A stretch of DNA of 64,000 nt from Mesorhabditis belari (taxonomy: Eukaryota; Nematoda; Chromadorea; Rhabditida; Rhabditidae), in the NCBI GenBank assembly GCA_958450365.1, contig CAUEEP010000915.1, positions 1,182,501 to 1,246,500 on the forward strand. Reading direction: 5' to 3'. The notes under the pieces are model-generated. The model worked only from the letters and a program-made list of their open reading frames with translations, searched no databases and had not been told where the DNA came from. The translations under genes and the position numbers were made by a program. Positions 10,223 to 21,425 of this stretch are shown one piece after another. Every line of letters starts with the position of its first letter. Position 1 is the first letter of the stretch.

Positions 10223-10931
10223 ATGTCTAGCATTAATGGTGCACATGGACAAAGCGGAGCAAGTGGTTGGTCTAAAAATGATCTTCAAAAAGTCAAGAAA
10301 ACATTTCATCTAGGACTTTTTAAGTTTAACATTCAGGATTCATTGGTGGTGCTGGACAGTGCGGAGGTGATACAAGTGAAGCTTATGGTACCGGTGGAAA
10401 TGGTGGTCGTGGAGGGAGTGGACTGTGGAGTGGCGGTGATGGGGGAAATGGAGGGGATGCTAGTGGAATGAATGGAGTGGGGGGAAATGGTGGTGATGGT
10501 GGAAATGCTGGAATGATGCAATGGATATCGAGATTCATGACTAGGGACGGTGGGTTTTAGTAGTTATGTTTGACAACACGGCTTTGTGCTGGACTTGAAC
10601 TTTGTCGTATAATGAAGCTTAGCTTGGACGGGCGATGGGGGGAATGGTGGCAACGGTGGAAGCAGCATGTTTGGCAAAGGTGGCAACGGGGGACGTGGAG
10701 GCTGGGGTATTTTTGGTAATGGTGGTAATGGAGGCAATGGTGGTGATGGCTTTCGTGGCGGCGGTGATGGAGGCAAAGGTGGCTATGGGGGAAGAGAGAT
10801 GGTGCAGATGGATCTCATGGACTGGGTTCGCCTTTTGAAAACCAGGTTCGAAACAATTCTGCTTTCAATTTCAATGACCAACCATTCATTTCAGCAACCA
10901 ACAAGAAGTCAAAACGATTTCCCAAGACTCT
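10223..10931 (+). CDS. Type 1 GGX glycine-rich peptide gene, frameshifted second half
   Basis: ATG at 10,223 gives MSSINGAHGQSGASG. A short intron must be removed, ending at ATTCAG|GATTC near 10,336, to enter the frame IGGAGQCGGDTSEAYGTGG and its GGX triplets. That frame ends ISRFMTRDGGF at 10,560. A second GGX block (GSSMFGKGGNGGRGGWGIF) follows a TTAG acceptor-like site at about 10,620. Its G-run before AAGAGAGATGG has five G instead of the six in copies at 1, 9862 and 12,630, so the KRDGADG tail is out of frame. Either the first half alone is the product, or the gene is damaged. No leader peptide is seen here. Function is unknown. Confidence 0.5.
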
Positions 10932-11087
10932 AACAAGAAAAATGTGTTTTTAAGACAATTTTTAATGCAAAATAAAACCATTTGCACGTCATTCTTGTTT
11001 TATATTTATCGGTATCGTTTCAACCGTATCTATTTTGTGAGCTGTGAACTGCTTTTTAAAAAACACTTTCCCAAAATTTTAGCAGCT

Positions 11088-11300
11088 ATGGGCGGTAGTG
11101 GGGATGGTGGAGATGGAGGATGGAGTGTTTTCGGTGATGGCGGTAATGGAGGTGATGGCAGCAACGGTGGCAACGGAGGGAACGGAGGATGGAGTGTTTT
11201 CGGTGATGGCGGTAATGGAGGCGATGGCAGCGGTGGTGGTGGTGGAGGGAAGGGAGGGTGGAGTGTTTTCGGTGATGGTGGTGATGGAGGCGATGGCTAG
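11088..11300 (+). CDS. Type F GGX peptide, 70 aa
   Basis: The frame reads MGGSGDGGDGGWSVFGDGGN and then repeats the WSVFGDGG unit three times, separated by SNGGNGG and SGGGGGGKGG, with nothing but triplet-spaced glycine elsewhere. AAAATTTTAG lies six bases before the ATG and would serve as a cis or trans acceptor. It follows the type 1 gene on the same strand by about 155 bp, the spacing of nematode operon partners. The frame carries no signal peptide, and an upstream exon could supply one. Its function is not recognised. Confidence 0.55.
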   Translation: MGGSGDGGDGGWSVFGDGGNGGDGSNGGNGGNGGWSVFGDGGNGGDGSGGGGGGKGGWSVFGDGGDGGDG

Positions 11301-11607
11301 TATGTTTGGCGATAACTGTAAAGATCGAAGCGGACAATATGTTTTGATGCTACAAAAATGTAATAAAATGTACATTTTAAAACAGAATAACAGAAGAACT
11401 ACGTACAACCATGAAAGGCATTTTGAATCGTGGGACAACTCTGCTCACACATAGTGATTAATTCTCTTTTTTTGAAACTAGGGTTTCCAAAGGTTTGCTA
11501 CAGTCAAGTGCAGTAAAGAGAACAAGAATTTCTGTTTCAGCACAGTTTCTAAGTGAATCCTGTTTTTGACCGTAAACAGAGTATCACTCTTTTTGCAACA
11601 CAAAAGT

Positions 11608-12195
11608 AACAAGTGCATTGATTCGATCGGAGCGAAAGAAGTTGAAGTGCTCACAAGAGGTTACGAAAAACTCAACGTTACGGTGATGCTTACTGCCAGA
11701 GCTGATGGCTTTAAGATGAAACCGTTTGTTGTGTTACCACGAAAAAGAATGGATAAGAAAGTTGAAGAAAAGTTTCGCAAACGATTAATCCTTTATTGGA
11801 GTGGTAAAGAGCAAAAATGCTTCGATAACTCAATCACAACTGATTATTTGGAAATGACCTTTCGGGGGATTGGGTTCTTTGACAAAAAGGAACGCTCTTT
11901 ATTAGTATGGGATCAACACACGGCCCATCGAAGCGAATCAACGATGAAATCTTTGACAAAACTAAAGCTAGACTGCTTTTTTGTACCTGGAGGCACGACT
12001 AAATTTGTTCAATGTGCAGATGTTTCCTGGAATGCTCCCTTTAAAAAATATATTCGACCTTCCGGATTTAAAGCAATTCAGAGTGCCCGATTGGATAAGG
12101 AAATCGATAAAATTTTAGTCCCAAGCATCGAATCAGCAAATTTTCGTGAGCCTAGACAAGAGGCTGAATACGATTCTGATACATCAATTGCTTGA
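11608..12195 (+). pseudogene. 5'-truncated pogo transposase copy
   Basis: From SNKCIDSIGAKEVEV onward this is the same protein as residues 232-427 of the intact transposase, with D334 and D370 equivalents kept. The DNA-binding domains and first catalytic Asp are absent. The junction at about 11,607 joins block Y sequence directly to it. The element's right terminus follows and ends at 12,457. It cannot be an active transposase. Confidence 0.85.
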
Positions 12196-12629
12196 AATGC
12201 TGTTTTTCTTACATTCTTAGTTTCTGTTAATTTTTGTTGTTGAAATAAATAAATAATTCGATAAAAGTGACTTATGATCTCGAATGCTTTATTTGCACTA
12301 CTATTTTTTTTATCGTTGAATCAACGTCAATTATGTGTCTAAGTACGCCTGCAGAGGGCTATCGAAAAATAAAAGCCCCCCCCCCCTCCAATAAACGCCC
12401 CCCTTGAGGGGTATCGAAAAAATAAACGCCCCGGGGCTTTTAATAGAGTAAATACGGTAGTAATGATTTAAAAGACAATTTTATTGGATATTCAGTATTT
12501 TCAAAAAAATCGTAAAAATTCGACTGCTTGTAAAATTATGTCCAGCAGTGTAGATACGTCAGAAACGATACCGATAAATATAAAACAAGAATGACGTGCA
12601 AATGGCTTTATTTTGCATTAAAAATTGTC

Positions 12630-13392
12630 TTAAAAACACATTTTTCTTGTTAGAGTCTTGGGAAATCGTTTTGACTTCTTGTTGGTTGCTGAAATGAATG
12701 GTGGGTCATTGAAAGCAGAATTGTTTCGAACCTTGTTTTCAAAAGGCGAACCCAGTCCATGAGATCCATCTGCACCATCTCTCTTCCCCCCATAGCCACC
12801 TTTGCCTCCATCACCGCCGCCACGAAAGCCATCACCACCATTGCCTCCATTACCGCCATTACCAAAAATACCCCAGCCTCCACGTCCCCCGTTGCCGCCT
12901 TTGCCAAACATGCTGCTTCCACCGTTGCCACCATTTCCCCCATCGCCCGTCCAAGCTAAGCTTCATTATACGACAAAGTTCAAGTCCAGCACAAAGCCGT
13001 GTTGTCAAACATAACTACTAAAACCCACCGTCCCTAGTCATGAATCTCGATATCCACTGCATCATTCCAGCATTTCCACCATCACCACCATTTCCCCCCA
13101 CTCCATTCATTCCACTAGCATCCCCTCCATTTCCCCCATCACCGCCACGCCACAGTCCACTCCCTCCACGACCACCATTTCCACCGATACCGTAAGCTTC
13201 ATTTGTATCACCTCCGCACTGTCCAGCACCACCGATCAATCCTAAAACTTTCATACAAACATGAGTCTTCCAATAGAAAAACCAACCACTCGCACCGTTT
13301 TGTCCATGTACACCATTAATGTTAGACATTTCAAAAGAAACAAGAAGTGAAATAACTAAAAGAAGTTTTCTTGAAATTTGAACAATATTCAT
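12630..13392 (-). CDS. Type 1 GGX peptide gene with signal peptide
   Basis: ATG at 13,392 opens MNIVQISRKLLLVISLLVSF, a clear signal peptide, followed by the family start MSNINGVHGQNGASGW, a cysteine-containing linker and GGX triplets ending either at GGF* (13,018) or, by splicing, in the second block. That block (about 12,953 to 12,630) follows a CTTAG acceptor-like site and reads TGDGGNGGNGGSSMFGKGG through YGGKRDGADGSHGLG to a basic tail ending RKMCF. Its G-run has the six bases needed to stay in frame. This is the best-preserved type 1 copy and the only one with an evident leader, so secretion is inferred for the group. The two-exon model is plausible but unproven. Confidence 0.6.
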
Positions 13393-13906
13393 TCAAAAAT
13401 ACGCACGTATACCTTATCTGAAAAATAGGAAAAAACAAAAGTGATAAAGCCACGTCTTGGGAAAGCGGCAAAAAATTGATTGTGCAACGAAATTTTCTTG
13501 CAAAAGAAAATTGTGAACTACGCTACTACCCATAACTCTACAGGCAATCACTAGTTGTAAAAATTTACAGTTAGAATGAATGAACAGATTTGCTTTGGTT
13601 CAGCAAGAGAAATCTTGGTAGTCAAAACTGTTCAGGTCATCTCCTCCATTTAAAATTCTTTAGTAATGTGAACTGAAAAGATTCGAAGAAATATATTTGA
13701 AGGAATTGTCTTTTCTTAGCTTCAAACTATTTTTGTGTTTTCTGCTTTTGGCTGAATATTTTGTACCTCTCTTCCCTTCTCTACCTATATTTTCGCATTT
13801 CACACTTTTGTAAACAATAAAACCGTTCTCTTGATGGATAGGATCAGAGTTGGTAAAAAAGCGATGAAATATCAAAATCGAGGGAAAATCTCAATCAGCT
13901 TCAATT
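13393..13906. other. No gene seen
   Basis: Upstream flank of the type 1 gene, with similarity to 440-980. The short minus-strand frame at 13,660-13,875 has no support. Confidence 0.4.
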
Positions 13907-14092
13907 GGATTGTTTTTTGTTCCAGGATGCACTACAAAGTTTGTTCAATGTGCAGATGGGGCTTGGAATGGTCCTTTTAAGGCACTGATTCTACAGTTTT
14001 ACGTGGATTGGATTTTGCCGCAGGCACCTGAACGGACAAAAGGTCGGAACCCAAAGGCCCCTGGAATACACATCTACTTAAAGTCTAGATGA
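13907..14092 (+). pseudogene. Fragment of a second pogo-type transposase
   Basis: It reads FFVPGCTTKFVQCADGAWNG and continues PFKALILQFYVDWILPQAPE. This aligns with residues around D370 of the intact transposase but then differs, so it comes from a related element rather than a copy of the same one. Confidence 0.65.
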
Positions 14093-14531
14093 ACTGATAT
14101 ATCAAATCCAAATTCTTCCTCACATATCTCAACCCACTTAAAATGGGTTGCTGAACAAACTTCTCTTGGCGATTTTTGACGGTTTTATCCGCTTTGGCTA
14201 AGGTCAAATGTCACATTTATTTTTATGTTTTCTTTGGCTCAACAATTTTAATACATATTTCTCGATGTAATTTCTGTTGTCATATTATTGCGCCAATGCG
14301 AGATACCACTTTCACTTCGGAACGAAGGTCATTTAATTGATTGCGCAAACTAATTTTATGTCGCCATACGATTGTGTCAAAGAGAAATATTTTTATCTAA
14401 TTTTCTTATCAACGCTAGTATTAATTTGATCTTTTTTTGATCAATCAAGCACTTGAATCTGTTCCCGAAATCAATTAGTGTACGGCTTTCAGACAACCTG
14501 CCAATCAAACTAAATAATCCAGGCTGTTGAC

Positions 14532-15240
14532 ATGTCTAGCATTAATGGTGCACATGGACAAAGCGGAGCAAGTGGTTGGTCTAAAAATGATCTTCAAAAA
14601 GTCAAGAAAACATTTCATCTAGGACTTTTTAAGTTTAACATTCAGGATTCATTGGTGGTGCTGGACAGTGCGGAGGTGATACAAGTGAAGCTTATGGTAC
14701 CGGTGGAAATGGTGGTCGTGGAGGGAGTGGACTGTGGAGTGGCGGTGATGGGGGAAATGGAGGGGATGCTAGTGGAATGAATGGAGTGGGGGGAAATGGT
14801 GGTGATGGTGGAAATGCTGGAATGATGCAATGGATATCGAGATTCATGACTAGGGACGGTGGGTTTTAGTAGTTATGTTTGACAACACGGCTTTGTGCTG
14901 GACTTGAACTTTGTCGTATAATGAAGCTTAGCTTGGACGGGCGATGGGGGGAATGGTGGCAACGGTGGAAGCAGCATGTTTGGCAAAGGTGGCAACGGGG
15001 GACGTGGAGGCTGGGGTATTTTTGGTAATGGTGGTAATGGAGGCAATGGTGGTGATGGCTTTCGTGGCGGCGGTGATGGAGGCAAAGGTGGCTATGGGGG
15101 AAGAGAGATGGTGCAGATGGATCTCATGGACTGGGTTCGCCTTTTGAAAACCAGGTTCGAAACAATTCTGCTTTCAATTTCAATGACCAACCATTCATTT
15201 CAGCAACCAACAAGAAGTCAAAACGATTTCCCAAGACTCT
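14532..15240 (+). CDS. Type 1 GGX peptide gene, twin of 10,223
   Basis: It has the same start (MSSINGAHGQSGASG), the same required intron, the same first-half end ISRFMTRDGGF and the same five-G frameshift near 15,098 as the copy at 10,223. The shared lesion shows it arose before the block duplicated. The upstream flank contains an acceptor-like CTTTCAG about 50 bp before the ATG, also found in the inverted copy at 21,425. The first half is the more credible product. Confidence 0.5.
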
Positions 15241-15396
15241 AACAAGAAAAATGTGTTTTTAAGACAATTTTTAATGCAAAATAAAACCATTTGCACGTCA
15301 TTCTTGTTTTATATTTATCGGTATCGTTTCAACCGTATCTATTTTGTGAGCTGTGAACTGCTTTTTAAAAAACACTTTCCCAAAATTTTAGCAGCT

Positions 15397-15609
15397 ATGG
15401 GCGGTAGTGGGGATGGTGGAGATGGAGGATGGAGTGTTTTCGGTGATGGCGGTAATGGAGGTGATGGCAGCAACGGTGGCAACGGAGGGAACGGAGGATG
15501 GAGTGTTTTCGGTGATGGCGGTAATGGAGGCGATGGCAGCGGTGGTGGTGGTGGAGGGAAGGGAGGGTGGAGTGTTTTCGGTGATGGTGGTGATGGAGGC
15601 GATGGCTAG
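15397..15609 (+). CDS. Type F GGX peptide, 70 aa, twin of 11,088
   Basis: The frame is the same as at 11,088: three WSVFGDGG units in a GGX background, preceded by AAAATTTTAG and lying about 155 bp after the type 1 gene on the same strand. It gives an independent instance of the cassette only in the sense of copy number, because the whole block is duplicated. Confidence 0.55.
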   Translation: MGGSGDGGDGGWSVFGDGGNGGDGSNGGNGGNGGWSVFGDGGNGGDGSGGGGGGKGGWSVFGDGGDGGDG

Positions 15610-15916
15610 TATGTTTGGCGATAACTGTAAAGATCGAAGCGGACAATATGTTTTGATGCTACAAAAATGTAATAAAATGTACATTTTAAAACAGAATAAC
15701 AGAAGAACTACGTACAACCATGAAAGGCATTTTGAATCGTGGGACAACTCTGCTCACACATAGTGATTAATTCTCTTTTTTTGAAACTAGGGTTTCCAAA
15801 GGTTTGCTACAGTCAAGTGCAGTAAAGAGAACAAGAATTTCTGTTTCAGCACAGTTTCTAAGTGAATCCTGTTTTTGACCGTAAACAGAGTATCACTCTT
15901 TTTGCAACACAAAAGT

Positions 15917-16429
15917 AGAGAACAGTTTTTTGTCGATCAGTTTTGTGTTTCAAAGCTAATTTTCTGTAGCCATTTTATTCGATGAGATCTCGTTTTTTCA
16001 TCTTCTTTTTTTCATCTCGCGATAAAAAAATAAAGGTCTCTGAAAGCAGTAATTCTCTTGCATTCTTACTTGATTAATTACTGAGCACTTAAGATCTTTT
16101 CATGTGGCGATAATATATGTTCTCTAAGCCGTATTCTGTCACAATTCAGCAGTTTTTTCACCTTGAATGGCGTACATAAACCGAGATAAAAATCTTGAGT
16201 CAAGCCCTATTCAGCCGTTTTTCTTAATTACGAAAGGAAAATTGTGAAAGGCTAACTATGGAAATGGTGACCGTAGAGGTGATGAAGAGTTCCTCAAACG
16301 GATAACAGGGAAATGAAAGCTTAATTAGAGGAAAAGTGGATAATAGTGGGGAGTGAAACTGGGAGAAGAGAAAATGGAAACACTGTACAGAAGAAGAGCT
16401 CGGTTCTAGGAAGATTGGGTAGCCTAATG
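15917..16429. other. No gene; dispersed repeat
   Basis: 15,917-16,180 belongs to a repeat also at 19,440-19,660, 22,445-22,760, 27,300-27,530 and 28,850-29,100 (shared TTCTGTAGCCATTTTATTCG). No coding evidence. Confidence 0.5.
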
Positions 16430-16960
16430 GGAAACGAACTGTAGACCAATTTTCCAAATTTGCAAACTTTAGTTACACAGATAGACTCAAAATTTTTGAT
16501 CTTAAATCTCTTAGACACCGCCGCTTGGTCACGGATTTAACAGAATGTTTCAAAATTGTAAAGGGCAGACAACCTATCCCTCTTTTTCGAGATTTGTTCA
16601 AAGTTAATCCCACGGTTAGTTCAAGGAGAGGTTCTTTCGTTTTAGAAATTCCAGGCACCTCCAATAAGTTTGTGTATAACTCTTTTCCAATAAGAACTGC
16701 CAGAATTTTAAATCGATTCCCCCAGAGTTTTGAGAGCGTCCAATAGTCTCGAAACCTTTCAATTATCTGTAGATGATCTTGATCTTGAAGTTCTAGTGGA
16801 TCTTTGACGTTATCTGTGCTACCCATATATTACATATATTATATCGTCTCGACCCTTTTCGTGTTATGTGTATGAATTCGTGTGTATTATATGTATCTTA
16901 AATCTAGCGCACTTTAGCTCAGGTCCTGAATAAAGTATCTATGTCTATATATATATAAAT
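16430..16960 (+). mobile_element. 3' end of a non-LTR retrotransposon (LINE)
   Basis: The frame reads FSKFANFSYTDRLKIF, then LKSLRHRRLVTDLTECFKIV and NSFPIRTARILNRFP, and stops at 16,746. This Y-x-x-R-L-x-x-L, R-R-x-x-x-D-L, R-x-x-x-x-F-x-x-R order is the usual C-terminus of CR1/RTE/Jockey-like reverse transcriptases. It is truncated on the 5' side by a stop near 16,421. A TATATATATAAATG microsatellite tail ends it. Confidence 0.7.
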
Positions 16961-17934
16961 GAGGCGTGCAGAAAAAATAGACTGTAAAGATTGACGGCGC
17001 AGCAAATGGGAACAAGCCACCACCGAGTCAGATGGATCAAACGACGTGCAACGCTTTTCTACTCATTACATTCTTGATAGATAATCAAACGTTTTTGTTT
17101 CTCATTGCGCAAAAAAAGAAACAAAAGAACTGTAACATGCAGTTAATATAAGAGCACTTAACAAACCAGAACAGAAATCCAGTCATTCGCCCAACTCAAT
17201 TCAAAAATGATTTCGCTCCAAAAATAGTTTGAAGCTAAGAAAAGACAATACCTTCAAATATATTTCTTTAAATCTTTTCAGTGCACATCAGTCGAGAATT
17301 TTAGTTCATGCACTCAACAACACTACAACCTCAACACTACATTTATGAAGCTACAACCAGGGTTATTCCTAGAAGCAATTTTCTGGGCTCGATTCCGATG
17401 ATTTTATGACTCAAAAGAACAACCCTCTACTAACAAATAACTCTACAAAGCACCCACACTTCTTTATGATAACTTGACTTACAACTTGTATGATTAAACA
17501 AACTTAATTTTGTTCTGTAAGCAATTTTTGTTCAGCAACAGAAATTTTCGTTGCACGAACATTTTCATTGTATTCTAATCAGTTCATAAACAAAAAAAGG
17601 TCATAAAAAGCCTCATTAAACATTTTCTTACTTGAAAATACGATTTATTGCTCGGATTTGCTTTTTCCTGGCACCATCTTAAAAGGAAACTCGAGTGCTT
17701 ATCTTTTTCCGTTTGATCGTAATCTTTTAAAATGGGACTACATAAGCTCTGGGTAGTTCTTCACTCTGCTTCACTCTCTTTTCAAGGGGAGAGAGACAAA
17801 TAACAAATCAGCTAACTCGCCGATTTGCCCTCTAAAAGTTGCACAAAAATACGCTCTGAAAATTGACCACCCTCTTTCTCATGTCCTCTTTTTCTGTTCA
17901 TTGTTATAATTAATAAAACTTCAGCAAACAAATC
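16961..17934. other. Duplicated 5' flank of the L-type gene
   Basis: 17,340-17,934 is the same module as 5130-5590 and, inverted, 25,902-26,270. No independent gene is seen. Confidence 0.55.
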
Positions 17935-18243
17935 ATGGTTCACTGTGGAGATGGAGGCAAGGGTGGGTGGAGTATCTTCGGAAATGGCGGAAATGGAGGC
18001 AATGGAAGCAATGACTGGAAAACTGGTAGAAGCTATATGTCTATCTTTGCTCTAAACGTGATTTTGTGAAGATACCAACGCAAACAGATGACTTTCAATT
18101 CACTAAACAGCCAATGCTTAATAGTCAATTCAATACAATTTTCAGTTGTCATCTGTGGAAATGGTGGCAACGGTGGTGGAAGTTTCTTCGGAAACGGCGG
18201 AAATGGAGGCAATGGCACCGGCCGTTCCACTGATGTTTATTGA
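17935..18243 (+). CDS. L-type GGX peptide gene, two exons, 62 aa
   Basis: Exon 1 is 17,935-18,025 and ends at ACTG|GTAGAAG. Exon 2 is 18,146-18,243 after TTTTCAG. The phase fits exactly (91 + 98 nt = 63 codons). The product starts MVHCGDGGKGGWSIFGNGG, crosses the junction as KTVVICGNGG, and ends GNGTGRSTDVY. Each exon contributes one Cys-Gly and one [WG]-S-[IF]-F-GNGG unit. ACTTCAG just before CAAACAAATCATGG could be a trans-splice acceptor. It is the empty-site paralogue of the transposon-bearing gene at 23,967-25,901, whose exon lengths are the same, and this supports the splice model. Confidence 0.7.
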
Positions 18244-18379
18244 AAACGTCAAGTCAAAGCATTTTACCAAAATTTCGTCTTTTTGATCAATTCTCTTTCT
18301 ATTCAATAAACATATTTTTACTCTGAGAAAACTTATGAACTTAACAGAATATCTAAATGCATATACAGGTTTTGATGTC

Positions 18380-18985
18380 CAAATGTCCTGAGCCTTGTCC
18401 CAAGCCTCCTTTCTTGACTCCTCCTCTCAATTCTCTTGGGACCTGGACCTATAAATGTTCAATAGGGTTACAATCCGGCGAATAGAGTGATTTTCGCAGC
18501 AAATTGACGTTGTTGAGCCGAAACCAGGCAGGCAATCTTACGAAAACTCCAGGTCGGATCTTCGGTTTTCGTCCCAACACCAATTTACTTGTATGTTTTG
18601 GATCCCCATCCTGCTGGTACAGCCAGGACTTGGACTCATTGCTACGTTGGCGTAAGGAAGCATATCGTTTTACAGCATATCCCTATATTTCACACTGTCC
18701 ATGATTCCATCTATGAGCATTCGAGGTCCGACTGAGTTTGAAGAAAAACAGCCCCATCACAGTATCCCTCCTCCATTGAATTTGACAGTCTGGCGAATCT
18801 ATTTCAAGTTTTATCGTGTTCCGGTGGGTCTCTTGATGGTGTATTTGCCATTACTGTTGAACAAATTGATCTGGGTTTCATCACTCCACAAGACACGTTC
18901 CAGTCATCGATCGACCAATGTTGGTAGGTGTGGCGAATTCCAAACGGAGCCTCCTGTGTCTAGGAACCATCAAAGGTTTTCGAGC
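18380..18985 (-). pseudogene. Decayed Tc1-type transposase
   Basis: The minus strand gives VLWSDETQINLF, then VKFNGGG and WGCFSSNSVGPRMLIDG, then QQDGDPKHTSKLVLGRKP, LPAWFRLNNVN and SPDCNPIEHL, with stops and frameshifts between. Between the second Asp and the Glu of PIEHL there are 49 residues, not 34. The extra stretch precedes L-P-x-W-F, as in the element at 24,176. Confidence 0.75.
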
Positions 18986-20391
18986 ATGTCGTCGTGAAAA
19001 CAACCCGAGAAATTTCAATCGCTTTCGAAACGTTTGTGAAATTACATTAATTTTCCCTTTTTAAGTAACTTTTCCTCTGTGGCTGTAAAATCCGAAGCCG
19101 AGGCGAAGAAATGCCAAAGCGCCGGGTTTTGTCAAGACGTTGTTTTTACTTTTCGTCCTTTTTAATCGGTCCACATTTCCACACTTTTTCATCTGTTTGG
19201 AGAGCCCCCAAAGTGTCATCTTCGAAACGAAGAAGCCACTTTGAATCACATTGACTTTGGGTTCGGCTTTTCGAGCTTCAACGATTCGCACAATGATCTT
19301 CCGTTGCCACTTTCCTCCTCTCTCGTTACACTTCCCTTGTTACCCCATTTTCCTCTTTATTTAAGCAGAAACTCTTTAATCACCCTCTCCACTGTTTTTT
19401 GCGAGTAAAAAGCAATCGTATCGAAAAAATAAAAATTAATCAAGTAAAAATGCAAGAGAATTACTGCTTCAAGCGACCTTGATTTTTTATAGTGGGATGA
19501 AAAAATGAGATCTCATCGAATAAAATGGCTACAGAAAATTAGCTTTGAAACACAAAACTGACCGAGAAAAAACTCTTCTCTACTTTTGTGTTGCAAAAAG
19601 AGTGATAACAGGATTCACTTAGAAACTGTGCTGAAACAGAAATTCTTGTTCTCTTTGTGGCCAACTCTGTGAATTTAGCTTTAAATAAAAATAAACTTGT
19701 GTAAAGTTGCTATGATTGTTTCTACAGTACAAAACCTTCGCATATTGCTGAACATTGTTTAACTTAACTACAGCTACAGTATAGAAACAAAAGAGTTGAA
19801 TTACAGTTAGCACTAGTTATAGAAAAGGCGGACAATCGGGCCAGTATCGAATTCTTTTGTAGCAAAAATTTTGAATCAAGAGCTGGATTTCTTCTTGTGA
19901 GAATCTATCTTGCGTAAAATTTATTTAAGTTTGTTATCTTTCATGCTTTGGCTTGAAGCAGAAGACAAAAATGAGGCCCCCGGGTAATTTAGTGTCAAAG
20001 TCCCATCAGGACAGTGAAACCTTATAGTTGTTGTTAAACTGAGTCCTTTATCAGACGGGATTCTAGAAGCCCTTGAATAAAAAATGCTTGTTTTTATAGC
20101 ATTGACAATTTATCAAGCTCTTGCGAGTGTTTCTTAAGCTCTTCTTGCGTAAAATCGTTTTTAGCCTTGACAAAAAATTAATTTATCAAACTCTTGCGAA
20201 TGTTTAGTAACCAGCAAACTTGACTGTAGCAAACTTTTGGAAACTCCAGCTTTCAAAAAAGGATTCAATCACTATGTGTGAGCAGCGTTGTCCCCCGATT
20301 CAAAATGCTTTTCTTGGTTGTACGTAGTTTTTCTGTTATTCTGTTTTAAAATGTACATTTTATTCCTTTTTCGTAGCATCGAAACATATTG
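18986..20391. other. Repeat-derived, no gene
   Basis: 19,000-19,420 is the J-module downstream flank. 19,440-19,660 is the dispersed repeat of 22,445. 20,110-20,390 is the downstream flank of type F genes (compare 5640-5930). No coding evidence. Confidence 0.5.
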
Positions 20392-20601
20392 TCAGCTTCC
20401 GTCTTTACCGTTATCGCCAAACATACTCCATCCTCCGCCACCGCCCGTACCATCACCGCTGCCATCGCCTCCATCACCACCATCACCGAAAATACTCCAC
20501 CCTCCGTCCCCTCCGTCGCCACCGTTGCTGCCATCGCCTCCATCACCGCCATCACCGAAAACACTCCATCCTCCATCTCCTCCATCTCCACTACCGCTCA
20601 T
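20392..20601 (-). CDS. Type F GGX peptide, 69 aa
   Basis: The frame reads MSGSGDGGDGGWSVFGDGGD, a second unit WSIFGDGGDGGDG, then TGGGGGWSMFGDNGKDGS. Compared with 11,088 the spacer glycines carry Asp instead of Asn, and the third unit differs (WSMFGDNG). The 3' splice-like AATTTTAG motif upstream is altered to AATTTTAGCAGTT. It lies 133 bp downstream of the type 1 gene at 20,735-21,425 on the same strand, the best independent example of the cassette. Confidence 0.55.
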   Translation of the reverse strand: MSGSGDGGDGGWSVFGDGGDGGDGSNGGDGGDGGWSIFGDGGDGGDGSGDGTGGGGGWSMFGDNGKDGS

Positions 20602-20734
20602 AACTGCTAAAATTCCGGAAAAGTGTTTTTAAAAAGCAGTTCACAGCTCACAAAATAAATATGTCTGAAACGACACCGATAAATATAAAACAAGAATGAC
20701 GTACAAATGGCTTTATTTTGCATTAAAAATTGTC

Positions 20735-21425
20735 TTAAAAACACATTTTTCTTGTTAGAGCCTTGGGAAATCGTTTTGACTTCTTGTTGGTTGCTGAAAT
20801 GAATGGTGGGTCATTGAAAGCAGAATTGTTTCGAACCTTGTTTTCAAAAGGCAAACCCAGTCCATGACATCCATCTGCACCATTTCTCTTGCCCCCATAG
20901 CCACCTTTACCTCCATCACCGCCGCCACGAAAGCCATCACCACCATTGCCTCCATTACCGCCATTACCAAAAATACCCCAGCCTCCATGTCCCCCGTTGC
21001 CGCCTTTGCCAAAGATGCTGCTTCCACCGTTGCCACCATTTCCCCCATCGCCCGTCCAAGCTAAGCTTCATTATACGACAAAGTTCAAGTCCAGCACAAA
21101 GCCGTGTTGTCAAACATAACTACTAAAACCCACCGTCCCTAGTCATGAATCTCGATATCCACTGCATCATTCCAGCATTTCCACCATCACCACCATTTCC
21201 CCCCACTCCATTCATTCCACTAGCATCCCCTCCATTTCCCCCATCACCGCCACTCCACAGTCCACTCCCTCCACGACCACCATTTCCACCGGTACCGTAA
21301 GCTTCACTTGTATCACCTCCGCACTGTCCAGCACCACCGATCAATCCTAAAACTTTCATACAAACATGAGCCATAGAAAAGCCAACCACTCGCACCGTTT
21401 TTTCCATGTACACCATTAATGTTAG
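20735..21425 (-). CDS. Type 1 GGX peptide gene
   Basis: ATG at about 21,425 gives MSNINGVHGKNGASGW, followed by FSMAHVCMKVLGLIGGAG and GGX triplets to ISRFMTRDGGF at 21,123. The second block (about 21,058 to 20,735) follows the CTTAG acceptor-like site and runs in frame through GYGGKRNGADGCHGLG to a basic tail ending RKMCF. The copy therefore has no homopolymer shift, unlike the one at 10,223. No leader peptide is in frame. A TTTCAG lies about 50 bp upstream of the ATG and could accept a leader exon or a spliced leader. Confidence 0.55.

Larger units (their letters stand above)
10096..11605. repeat. Segmental duplication block Y (copy at 14,407-15,915)
   Basis: About 1.5 kb covering a whole type 1 plus type F cassette. 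The deduced frames in both copies are the same residue for residue where compared, including the same frameshift, so the duplication is very recent or an assembly duplicate. Confidence 0.85.
14407..15915. repeat. Second copy of block Y
   Basis: See block Y at 10,096. The upstream flank here (14,100-14,400) is the natural type 1 promoter side also seen inverted at 21,430-21,780, so this copy is probably the parent and 10,096 the derivative. Confidence 0.8.

Noticed and set aside
11086..11337. His-rich minus-strand frame
   Set aside because: Antisense of the type F peptide gene; the His codons are the complement of GATGGTG-type repeats.
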